DNA from: Flavobacterium sp.
GTDB lineage: Bacteria > Bacteroidota > Bacteroidia > Flavobacteriales > Flavobacteriaceae
Reading direction: 5' to 3'
DNA length: 5,317 nucleotides
NCBI GenBank assembly: GCA_003449615.1
Contig: DMHA01000122.1
Coordinates: forward strand, 1 to 5,317
Each line of letters begins with the position of its first letter. Within the stretch, counting starts at the first letter, position 1. Positions 1-5,315 of the stretch are shown in pieces. Below the pieces are notes generated by a model. It was given only the letters and a program-made list of their open reading frames with translations, did no database searches and was not told where the DNA came from. The translations under genes and the position numbers were made by a program.

Positions 1-780
1 TTCCTTGATAAATTCTCTTTCTTTTATTTGTTCAGGCGAAATTAGAATTTCTCTGAAACTGATTACCATTGTATAATCATAATTTATTCCTTTTTGTTTA
101 GTGCCGTGAAATACTGTCCATTTGTTGTTCAAACCATAAGTGCTAAAGTCCAATAAATCATTTTCTAAACGAATTGGAATGACCATATTAGTCTCGTTTT
201 TGGTGTTAACACTCACATAATCAGTTCCTTTAGACAATGCTTCATTCATTAGGCTTAGTACTTTTAAGTAGTTGGGATTGATTTGATTCAAATAATTCAA
301 ATCGTCATAAGCTTTGCGGAAATTCATTTTATCGGAAGTTGTCATTAAAGACTCGGCTTTCAAATAGAGGTAGGCTGATAATTCTTTTCTACTGTCAACA
401 ATTTGATTATTATAATTTTCAAAAGGGAAAATGGCATTTCTACCTTCGTTCAATAATTTTAAAGGGAGCAATGGTTTAATTTTTTCCTGACGATCGTTTA
501 ATGATAAATAGGTGTTGTATATTTTTTCAAAATTTGCTGGATTTTTGTCTTTTTCCAATAAATTGAGGGTGTTCAAATCACGTTCTTTGGCTTTGGCGAA
601 AGCTTCTTCGAGCAAATACACATAATCTTGGTTGCCTTTTTTATCTTTATTGGAACGTAAATTAGAGATGGAATTGTTCACAACTTCATCATAATTACCG
701 GAACTTAACAAGCTTTTGGTTTGTTTTACGCCACAAGAAGTTAGTAGTAGAAAAGCGAATAATAGGGAGAATTTTTTCAT
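1..780 (-). CDS. Lipoprotein of unknown function, partial (C-terminus beyond window)
   Basis: The minus strand reads open for 260 codons from an ATG at 780-778 to the left edge without a stop, so the gene is cut by the window. The protein begins MKKFSLLFAFLLLTSCGVKQ: two lysines, a hydrophobic stretch (residues 4-13) and a lipobox L-T-S-C with the lipidated cysteine at residue 16. This predicts export and cleavage by signal peptidase II. No acidic cluster follows the cysteine, so a surface-export signal of the Bacteroidota type is not evident; periplasmic facing is an inference. Residues 20-110 look helical and charged, with a TPR-like start (SGNYDEVVNNSISNLR). Residues 195-250 look more beta-rich (MVIPIRLEND, KWTVFHG). 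I do not recognise the family. An A-rich leader and a -7 box precede the ATG. It follows fahA on the same strand with a 149-base gap. The reading frame is sure; function is unknown. Confidence 0.82.
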   Translation of the reverse strand, partial: MKKFSLLFAFLLLTSCGVKQTKSLLSSGNYDEVVNNSISNLRSNKDKKGNQDYVYLLEEAFAKAKERDLNTLNLLEKDKNPANFEKIYNTYLSLNDRQEKIKPLLPLKLLNEGRNAIFPFENYNNQIVDSRKELSAYLYLKAESLMTTSDKMNFRKAYDDLNYLNQINPNYLKVLSLMNEALSKGTDYVSVNTKNETNMVIPIRLENDLLDFSTYGLNNKWTVFHGTKQKGINYDYTMVISFREILISPEQIKEREFIKE

Positions 781-796
781 TTTTTAATTTTTTTTG

Positions 797-804
797 CAAA
801 TTTA
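797..804 (-). promoter_or_regulatory. Candidate -7 box for the lipoprotein gene
   Basis: On the minus strand these bases read TAAATTTG, matching the Bacteroidota TAnnTTTG element, 16 bases before the ATG. No clear TTG is present 17-23 bases upstream, and the implied leader is only about 10 bases, so this is a weaker call than the other promoters here. Confidence 0.45.
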
Positions 805-890
805 CTTTATTTTTGACTTATGAAATTAGTTTTTAGAAACTATTTACTGATATTTTCAAAGCCAATAATAATGCCAAAAAATCCACCAAT

Positions 891-913
891 AAAAAAATTA
901 TCGGATTTAATTT
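891..913 (-). terminator. Weak candidate terminator after fahA
   Basis: Read on the minus strand, AAATTA, a 7-base loop (AATCCGA), TAATTT and further T residues follow the fahA stop by 17 bases. The 6-bp stem is all A/T, so it is weak; position and the T run are the only support. The rest of the 781-929 gap shows no convincing gene. Confidence 0.25.
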
Positions 914-929
914 AGGTTAACAAAATTAT

Positions 930-2213
930 TTATTTCCTCACAAAAGGTGGGAGTAATTTAGTTGAGAGTTCACCAAATCCTATTCTAACGCCGTTGTTTT
1001 TGCAAAACCCTTTCATAATTATGGTGTCGCCATCTTTTAAAAAATTGCGTTCAGTAGAATCGTTTAGTTTAATTGGTTCTTTGCCTCCATAAGTCAGTTC
1101 TAATAGTGAGCCAAAACTATCGGGAGTTGGGCCAGAAATAGTTCCAGAACCCATCAAATCGCCAGAATTGATGCGGCAACCGTTGGAAGTGTGATGCGCT
1201 AGTTGTTGTATCATCGACCAATAAATGTATTTGAAATTGGTTTTAGATATAGTGGTAGTCGTCCCATCTTCGGTTTGTATCAGTACTTCTAAATTGATGT
1301 CGAAGTTGTTTTTTCCTTTTTGTTGCAAATAAGGAAGTGGCGCAGGATCTTGTTTGGGACCTTTGGCTCTAAAAGGCTCCAAGGCATCCATTGTGACTAT
1401 CCAAGGAGAAATCGACGTAGCAAAGTTTTTGCCTAAAAATGGACCAAAAGAAAGTGATTCCCATTTTTGAATATCACGAGCACTCCAATCATTCATCAAT
1501 ACCATCCCGAAAATATAATTTTCTACTTCACTTATAGGAACATTTTCTCCCATTATGTTAACATCGGTAGTTATAAAAGCAGTTTCCATTTCGAAATCAA
1601 CCATTCTAGAAGGCCCAAAAACTGGAGTTGTCTCGCCAAAAGGCAGTGTTTGCACCATTGGTCTAGTTATAGGAATTCCCGATGGAATTATACTAGAACT
1701 TCTTCCGTGATAACCAACTGGCATGTGAAACCAATTAAGTGGTAAAGCTTTGTCTGGATTGTTTATTATTTTACCAATATTTGTTGCGTTTTGTTTGCTG
1801 CTGTAAAAATCAGTGAAATCACCAATCAAAACAGGCAATTGCATTTCGATGTCCTTTATATTGAAGATAATAATTTCTCTATGTTCTTTGTTATCTCTTA
1901 GTTTTGGATTGCTTTCGTCGAACAATTCAGCCAAGCGATTTCGAACCAATCGCCAAGTTTTTTTACCGTCCGAAATAAAATCATTTAAGGTATCTTGCAT
2001 AAACATATCGTCGGTCAATTCGATACCTTCAAAATAATTCAATTGTTGTAAAGCCCCCATATCAATGGCAGAATCGCCTATTCTAGTTCCAATGGTAATC
2101 ACATCATCTTTGGTTATAAAAACACCAAAAGGGATATTTTGAATGGGAAAATCGCTATCATTAGGAACGTCTATCCAAGATTTTCTGTTCGTATTATTGG
2201 CTGATATTGGCAT
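930..2213 (-). CDS. fahA: Fumarylacetoacetase homologue with altered active site
   Basis: A 427-residue protein, normal length for fumarylacetoacetase, which hydrolyses 4-fumarylacetoacetate to fumarate and acetoacetate, the last step of tyrosine/phenylalanine breakdown in the cytosol. The N-terminal SH3-like domain spans about residues 1-125 and the catalytic FAA-hydrolase domain about 130-425. Family motifs are clear: TDFYSSKQNATN (134-145), MPVGYHGRSSS (164-174), NDWSARDIQKWE (241-252), GSGTISGPTPDSFGS (355-369). Aligned from memory to mouse FAH, the metal ligands are kept (D135, E208, E210, D242), as are Y137, Y168, R246, Q249, K262, T358 and E372. However, catalytic His133 is N142 (codon at 1790-1788) and Arg142 is N151 (1763-1761). 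Other usually constant places also differ: ALPLNW for ALLPNW, RPMVQ for RPMGQ, WESLSFGPF for WEYVPLGPF. The frame is unbroken. Family is certain; ordinary activity is doubtful, and it may be a divergent paralogue or an early decaying gene. It is divergent from glyA and has its own promoter. Confidence 0.93.
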   Translation of the reverse strand: MPISANNTNRKSWIDVPNDSDFPIQNIPFGVFITKDDVITIGTRIGDSAIDMGALQQLNYFEGIELTDDMFMQDTLNDFISDGKKTWRLVRNRLAELFDESNPKLRDNKEHREIIIFNIKDIEMQLPVLIGDFTDFYSSKQNATNIGKIINNPDKALPLNWFHMPVGYHGRSSSIIPSGIPITRPMVQTLPFGETTPVFGPSRMVDFEMETAFITTDVNIMGENVPISEVENYIFGMVLMNDWSARDIQKWESLSFGPFLGKNFATSISPWIVTMDALEPFRAKGPKQDPAPLPYLQQKGKNNFDINLEVLIQTEDGTTTTISKTNFKYIYWSMIQQLAHHTSNGCRINSGDLMGSGTISGPTPDSFGSLLELTYGGKEPIKLNDSTERNFLKDGDTIIMKGFCKNNGVRIGFGELSTKLLPPFVRK

Positions 2214-2216
2214 ACG

Positions 2217-2236
2217 ATTGTTAATTATATTGTTAA
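2217..2236. repeat. Paired 8-base direct repeat in the fahA leader
   Basis: The octamer TTAACAAT (minus strand) occurs at 2217-2224 and again at 2229-2236, a 12-base period, between the predicted fahA transcription start and its ATG. It could be an operator or simply A/T-rich leader sequence; nothing else supports regulation. Confidence 0.3.
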
Positions 2237-2247
2237 GAATTACTCAT

Positions 2248-2278
2248 CAAATATATTATAATCTTACTATTTAGCAAA
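2248..2278 (-). promoter_or_regulatory. fahA promoter, Bacteroidota type
   Basis: On the minus strand TTTG (2278-2275) is followed after exactly 19 bases by TATATTTG (2255-2248), a full match to the flavobacterial -33/-7 pattern. The -7 box ends 34 bases before the fahA ATG. No Shine-Dalgarno sequence follows, as is usual in this phylum. Confidence 0.75.
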
Positions 2279-2288
2279 CGAATTTTTG

Positions 2289-2296
2289 TATTTTTG
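2289..2296 (+). promoter_or_regulatory. glyA -7 promoter element
   Basis: TATTTTTG matches TAnnTTTG and ends 25 bases before the chosen glyA ATG. No clean TTG lies 17-23 bases upstream. The expected -33 zone (about 2266-2272) falls just beside the fahA -33 box (2275-2278), so the two divergent promoters are packed together and could interfere or share a regulator. Confidence 0.55.
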
Positions 2297-2321
2297 CGAG
2301 AAATTAACTAAAATCAAAAAA

Positions 2322-3596
2322 ATGCAACGCGACAAACAAATATTTGACCTTATTTTAGAAGAACAAGACAGACAAATTCACGGATTAGAATTGATTGCAT
2401 CTGAGAATTTTGTAAGTGATGAAGTAATGGAAGCAGCTGGTTCGGTTTTAACCAATAAATATGCCGAGGGATATCCAGGCAAAAGATATTATGGTGGTTG
2501 CGAAGTGGTTGATGTTATCGAACAAATCGCTATTGATAGAGCCAAAGAATTATTTGGTGCCGAATATGCAAACGTGCAACCGCATTCGGGTTCACAAGCC
2601 AATACCGCAGTTTATCACGCTTGTTTGAAACCTGGAGACAAAATTTTAGGTTTCGATTTATCTCACGGAGGGCATTTAACTCACGGTTCGCCTGTGAATT
2701 TTTCAGGACGTTTATACAATCCTGTTTTTTATGGTGTTGACAAAGAAACTGGTCGATTGGATTATGATAAAATTCAAGAAATTGCTACCAAAGAGCAGCC
2801 CAAATTAATTATTGCAGGAGCTTCGGCTTATTCTCGTGATATGGATTTTGAGCGTTTTAGAGTGATTGCCGATTCTGTTGGGGCGATTTTATTTGCCGAT
2901 ATTTCGCATCCTGCTGGTCTAATTGCCAAAGGTTTGCTGAACGATCCAATTCCACATTGCCATATTGTTTCCACAACTACTCATAAAACTTTGCGTGGCC
3001 CTCGTGGAGGTTTAATTTTGATGGGGAAAGATTTTCCAAATCCAATGGGTTTAACTACTCCAAAAGGCGAAATCAGAATGATGTCTTCTTTACTAGATTT
3101 AGCCGTTTTTCCAGGAAATCAAGGTGGTCCTTTGATGCATATTATTGCGGCAAAAGCGGTTGCTTTTGGCGAAGCATTATCTGATAATTTCTTTAGATAT
3201 GCTTTACAATTGCAAAAAAATGCCAACGCCATGGCCGATGCTTTTGTAAAAAGAGGCTATGATATCATTTCGGGTGGAACAGACAATCACATGATGTTGA
3301 TTGATTTGAGAAACAAAGGAATTTCAGGAAAAGACGCTGAAAATGCCTTGGTAAAAGCAGAAATTACAGTCAATAAAAATATGGTGCCTTTTGATGATAA
3401 ATCTCCTTTCGTAACTTCTGGGATTCGTGTTGGAACCGCTGCTGTTACTACTCGTGGATTGGTAGAAGAAGATATGGAAATTATTGTAGTCTTGATTGAT
3501 AAAGTTTTATCCGATCATACTAACGAAGTTCTTATTGAAGAAGTTGCTGAAGAAGTAAACGAAATGATGAGCGAAAGGGCTATTTTCGTTTTCTAG
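2322..3596 (+). CDS. glyA: Serine hydroxymethyltransferase
   Basis: A 424-residue PLP enzyme that interconverts serine plus tetrahydrofolate with glycine plus 5,10-methylenetetrahydrofolate, the main source of one-carbon units for purine, thymidylate and methionine synthesis; cytosolic. Visible family motifs: LIASENF (24-30), [16 protein letters not shown] (45-60), PHSGSQAN (87-94), [12 protein letters not shown] (112-123), DISHPAG (193-199) with the Asp that contacts the PLP ring nitrogen, [13 protein letters not shown] (218-230) with the PLP-binding lysine at 222, FPGNQGGP (263-270) and SGIRVGT (366-372) with the substrate carboxylate-binding arginine at 369. All key residues are present and length is typical. 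The ATG at 2322 is preferred over an in-frame TTG at 2286, because that TTG lies just before and partly within the -7 promoter region and would add 12 non-conserved residues. The start sits in an A-rich leader without Shine-Dalgarno sequence. The gene is monocistronic by layout. Confidence 0.97.
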   Translation: MQRDKQIFDLILEEQDRQIHGLELIASENFVSDEVMEAAGSVLTNKYAEGYPGKRYYGGCEVVDVIEQIAIDRAKELFGAEYANVQPHSGSQANTAVYHACLKPGDKILGFDLSHGGHLTHGSPVNFSGRLYNPVFYGVDKETGRLDYDKIQEIATKEQPKLIIAGASAYSRDMDFERFRVIADSVGAILFADISHPAGLIAKGLLNDPIPHCHIVSTTTHKTLRGPRGGLILMGKDFPNPMGLTTPKGEIRMMSSLLDLAVFPGNQGGPLMHIIAAKAVAFGEALSDNFFRYALQLQKNANAMADAFVKRGYDIISGGTDNHMMLIDLRNKGISGKDAENALVKAEITVNKNMVPFDDKSPFVTSGIRVGTAAVTTRGLVEEDMEIIVVLIDKVLSDHTNEVLIEEVAEEVNEMMSERAIFVF

Positions 3597-3723
3597 AAAA
3601 TGAAATAAAAATTATTTCTGTTCTCTTGGGTTACTGATTTTCATCAATTTATTTTTATCAATTAGTATAAAATTCAATGTTTTTGGACAACAAAATAAAG
3701 TCTTGCTAAATTTTGTATTTTTC
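3597..3723. other. Spacer between glyA and the tRNA-His promoter
   Basis: No gene is visible. A perfect 7-bp A/T-rich hairpin (GAAATAA, loop AAA, TTATTTC; 3602-3618) lies just after the glyA stop but lacks a T run. A second weak hairpin with CGAAA/TTTCG arms (3572-3588) overlaps the end of glyA and is followed by TTTT. Either might end glyA transcription; neither is convincing. Confidence 0.4.
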
Positions 3724-3754
3724 TTTGCAAAAGACAAGTTTTGTAGTATATTTG
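3724..3754 (+). promoter_or_regulatory. tRNA-His promoter, Bacteroidota type
   Basis: TTTG (3724-3727), a 19-base spacer and TATATTTG (3747-3754) make a full -33/-7 pair. The -7 box ends 14 bases before the mature tRNA 5' end, leaving room for only a very short precursor leader. Confidence 0.75.
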
Positions 3755-3768
3755 CACTCGTCAAAAAT

Positions 3769-3843
3769 GGTGGTTGTAGCTCAGCTGGTTAGAGTATTGG
3801 TTTGTGGTGCCGAGGGTCGCCGGTTCGAACCCGGTCAGCCACC
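3769..3843 (+). tRNA. tRNA-His (anticodon GTG)
   Basis: A full cloverleaf can be folded. The acceptor stem GTGGTTG (3770-3776) pairs with CAGCCAC (3836-3842), with one G-U pair. The D stem GCTC/GAGT, anticodon stem TTGGT/GCCGA and T stem GCCGG/CCGGT close around the invariant TTCGAAC loop. The anticodon GTG is at 3804-3806 and decodes CAC/CAT. The histidine-specific extra G at position -1 (3769) faces the discriminator C73 (3843), the usual identity pair for HisRS. The 3' CCA is not fully encoded (genome reads CAT after C73), so it must be added by the CCA-adding enzyme. It stands alone, with its own promoter and terminator. Confidence 0.97.
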
Positions 3844-3851
3844 CATAAAGT

Positions 3852-3881
3852 AAAGCTTCGAAGAAATTCGAGGCTTTTTTT
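3852..3881 (+). terminator. Rho-independent terminator of tRNA-His
   Basis: An 11-bp stem (3852-3862 with 3867-3877, one G-U pair) closes a GAAA tetraloop and runs into seven T residues (3875-3881). It begins 9 bases after the tRNA. Stem, tetraloop and T run are all textbook. Confidence 0.9.
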
Positions 3882-3885
3882 GTTT

Positions 3886-4134
3886 ACTAAATAGCAAGGC
3901 ATTCGCGTTTAAAAATAATTGCTGTTTTTTTTATCAAATCAAATATTTGGCACACAGATGACACGGATAATACAGATTCTCACGGATTTTTTTCTATGAA
4001 TAATTGAATTTGTGTAAAATTTCTCTAAACTGCTTGCTGGCATGCAGGTCTGTGTCATCTGTGTAACATTAGAAAAACTTGAAATATTTTGTCAATATCC
4101 AAAATCTTAAAAGCGAATGCCCTGACTAAATTGC
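3886..4134. mobile_element. MITE-like non-coding inverted-repeat element
   Basis: About 250 bases with no gene are organised as nested inverted repeats. Outermost is a near-perfect direct repeat, ACTAAATAGC (3886-3895) and ACTAAATTGC (4125-4134), 9 of 10 bases equal, resembling a target-site duplication. Inside it lie terminal inverted repeats: GGCATTCGC at 3898-3906 and GCGAATGCC at 4113-4121, matching at 16 of 19 positions when extended inward. Within these, a loosely paired CAAATATTT/AAATATTTTG zone (3940-3948, 4082-4091) and a perfect 13-bp inner pair follow. The whole could fold into one long interrupted hairpin. It encodes no transposase, so any movement would have needed an enzyme acting in trans. 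It lies just behind the tRNA-His terminator. The mobile-element reading is inferred; the repeats themselves are directly visible. Confidence 0.55.
3952..4064. repeat. Inner inverted repeat with CACRGAT-type units
   Basis: ACACAGATGACAC (3952-3964) is exactly complementary to GTGTCATCTGTGT (4052-4064); pairing extends about four more bases inward with G-U pairs. The left arm continues as a quasi-tandem series of 9-10-base units (CACAGATGA, CACGGATAA, TACAGATTCT, CACGGATTTT; 3953-3990). Units of this CACAGAT/CACGGAT kind are, from general knowledge, found in intergenic repeats of many bacteria. The loop (about 3991-4046) contains a GCATGC palindrome at 4040-4045. Confidence 0.7.
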
Positions 4135-4187
4135 TTAAATAGAATTAAAATAAATTGTTATTTTTCACTTCTTTAATTTCCCAAAAC

Positions 4188-4218
4188 TTGTTCTCCAGTT
4201 CATAATAAAGTAAATTTG
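4188..4218 (+). promoter_or_regulatory. Promoter of the DUF2490 gene
   Basis: TTG (4188-4190), a 20-base spacer and TAAATTTG (4211-4218) fit the Bacteroidota -33/-7 pattern. The -7 box ends 38 bases before the predicted TTG start codon. Confidence 0.65.
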
Positions 4219-4256
4219 CAGTTGAAAAATCCTAGCGCTATTAAAATTTTATTGTT

Positions 4257-5000
4257 TTGAAAACTAAATTACTTTCTCTTATATTTTTAATATTCCCAAT
4301 CCTATTTTCTGCCCAAACAGTTAAAAAAAAAGAAATCAATCAACAGTTTCAAACATGGGTTTCTCTCAATTCAACTACTAAATTTACTGAACATTGGGGA
4401 GTTGTTGCTGATATTCACCTTAGAACGAATGATTTTTTTCAAGACAATAATTTTTTCTTTTTGAGAGGAGGTATTTCTTATATTCCAAATTCTAAATTTT
4501 CATTTACAGCGGGTTATGCCCACATGTGGTTGGCTCCAAAAAACACTGAATGGAATACTTTTTCAGATGAAAATAGGATTTACCAACAAGTTCAAATGAG
4601 TACCAAATATGGAAATATTGCTATGCTTCAAAGAATACGAAATGAGCAACGTTGGCAAGAAATTATTGTTGACGATCACGAAACAGGCAAAAATAAATTC
4701 TCAAATCGAGTGCGGTATTTAATTAGTACTACAATTCCTGTTTTCAAGAACAAAAAAGCTCCTTCGCTTGTTGTTTCAGATGAGTTGTTAATTCAATTTG
4801 GTCAAGATATTGTCTATAATACTTTTGATCAAAACCGTTTTTTTGTTGGAATCAAACAATCCATAAATTCAAATTTGAGCTTCGATTTTGGTTATATGAA
4901 TGTGTATCAACAAAAATCGAATGGTTATCAGTATGATATGAACCATACTTTGAGGTTGTTCTTTTATATGAATTCTAGTTTAGCTTCCGCAAAAAAATAG
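4257..5000 (+). CDS. Exported DUF2490-like beta-barrel protein, TTG start
   Basis: A 247-residue protein starting MKTKLLSLIFLIFPILFSAQ: a classic Sec signal peptide with likely cleavage after Ala19. The mature part is full of alternating aromatic/polar strands, as in small outer-membrane barrels. QTWVSLNST (32-40), LQRIRNEQRW (124-133), FSNRVRYL (148-155) and DQNRFFVGI (191-199) resemble the DUF2490 family; I assign it from memory and the biochemical role of that family is unknown. Near the end are strands such as LSFDFGYMNVY (207-217) and HTLRLFFYMN (230-239). The start must be TTG at 4257: the frame is closed by a TAA at 4242-4244, no in-frame ATG lies between, and the signal peptide begins right at the TTG. 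Length fits a whole gene. It has its own promoter and faces a minus-strand gene fragment. Location in the outer membrane is inferred. Confidence 0.85.
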   Translation: MKTKLLSLIFLIFPILFSAQTVKKKEINQQFQTWVSLNSTTKFTEHWGVVADIHLRTNDFFQDNNFFFLRGGISYIPNSKFSFTAGYAHMWLAPKNTEWNTFSDENRIYQQVQMSTKYGNIAMLQRIRNEQRWQEIIVDDHETGKNKFSNRVRYLISTTIPVFKNKKAPSLVVSDELLIQFGQDIVYNTFDQNRFFVGIKQSINSNLSFDFGYMNVYQQKSNGYQYDMNHTLRLFFYMNSSLASAKK

Positions 5001-5033
5001 TTGTTTTAAACGGATTCTATAAAACCAATTTTT
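5001..5033 (+). terminator. Candidate terminator after the DUF2490 gene
   Basis: TTGTTTTA (5001-5008) can pair with TAAAACCAA (5020-5028) with one bulged C, followed directly by TTTTT (5029-5033). The stem is A/T-rich, so the call rests on position and the T run. It overlaps the stop of the convergent gene fragment. Confidence 0.4.
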
Positions 5034-5139
5034 GACTCTTCAAATAATCCAAAGCATATTTACCTTCATTAAACAACAAATCCAAAACGCTTAAATTATT
5101 CAAAAACAAGAACTCTATAAGGTAAAATACTATCGAGTT
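5017..5139 (-). pseudogene. C-terminal gene fragment, possibly WbqC-like
   Basis: The minus strand is open from a TAA at 5142-5140 to a TAG at 5019-5017 with no start codon. Its last 33 codons (5115-5020) read like a genuine protein end: FLNNLSVLDLLFNEGKYALD, then YLKSQKLVL and stop. The LSxLDLLFNEG pattern resembles, from memory, the C-terminus of WbqC-family proteins (PF08889), which occur in glycan-synthesis loci; this is tentative. Upstream of about 5115 the sequence changes to repeat-type DNA with no matching continuation in any frame that I can recognise. Thus the gene appears to be cut at about 5107-5140, by insertion or deletion. If an element inserted, the N-terminal part should lie on the minus strand to the right of the window. 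Confidence 0.45.
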
Positions 5140-5197
5140 TTATAATCTTAGAGTACATTTTTTGCAAGTTTAAACAAATCCACTTAATACCAATTGT

Positions 5198-5228
5198 AAT
5201 TTTAAAATGGTCAATCCATTTTAAAATT
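5198..5228. repeat. Perfect 13-bp inverted repeat
   Basis: AATTTTAAAATGG (5198-5210), a 5-base spacer (TCAAT) and CCATTTTAAAATT (5216-5228) are exactly complementary. It lies in the non-coding right end and seems to be part of a larger repeated unit with the next two hairpins. It lacks a following T run, so a terminator is not suggested. Confidence 0.8.
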
Positions 5229-5231
5229 TTA

Positions 5232-5248
5232 TCCCGATGAATTCGGGA
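5232..5248. repeat. TCCCGA/TCGGGA hairpin
   Basis: TCCCGA (5232-5237) pairs with TCGGGA (5243-5248) around a 5-base loop. It shares its stem sequence with the hairpin at 5279-5294, so the two are related repeat units and the most GC-rich spots in this AT-rich end. Confidence 0.75.
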
Positions 5249-5263
5249 GATAATAGCGATAGA

Positions 5264-5315
5264 CAATATATTGAGTACTCCCGAAACTTCGGGATTATTG
5301 GACTCTTATATATTG
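5264..5315. repeat. Nested hairpin at the right edge
   Basis: The core TCCCGAA (5279-5285) pairs with TTCGGGA (5288-5294). Around it CAATATATTGAGT (5264-5276) matches the complement of ACTCTTATATATTG (5302-5315) apart from a short mismatch and bulge. The outer arm runs to the window edge, and the left-hand neighbour (TAGCGATAG, 5254-5262) suggests that the inverted repeat may continue beyond it. No coding sequence is convincing here. Confidence 0.7.

Noticed and set aside
840..911. Short minus-strand frame with a glycine-rich hydrophobic stretch (GGFFGIIIGF)
   Set aside because: Only 23 codons between stops with no ATG, GTG or TTG; it resembles a membrane segment but is too short to support as a gene or remnant.
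1467..1745. Plus-strand open frame of 92 codons inside fahA
   Set aside because: It lies wholly antisense to fahA, has an amino-acid mix typical of a shadow frame (many His, Trp, Ser, Asn without motif) and no promoter element.
1813..2037. Plus-strand open frame of 74 codons inside fahA
   Set aside because: Antisense shadow of the conserved fahA N-terminal region, with no promoter or recognisable domain; its hydrophobic stretch comes from the reverse complement of charged fahA codons.
2286..2321. 12-residue longer GlyA starting at TTG 2286
   Set aside because: The TTG and next codons overlap the TATTTTTG promoter box; the GlyA family starts with the segment right after the ATG at 2322.
3602..3618. 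Perfect 7-bp hairpin after glyA as a terminator
   Set aside because: All A/T except one pair and no T run after it, so it is recorded only as a weak structure in the spacer.
3953..3990. CRISPR-like array from the CACAGAT/CACGGAT units
   Set aside because: Units are only 9-10 bases, contiguous and degenerate, with no spacers and no cas genes nearby.
5096..5305. 69-codon minus-strand open frame through the hairpin cluster
   Set aside because: It has no ATG until codon 50, crosses all the inverted repeats and overlaps the better C-terminal fragment in another frame; the open reading is probably due to the repeat sequence.
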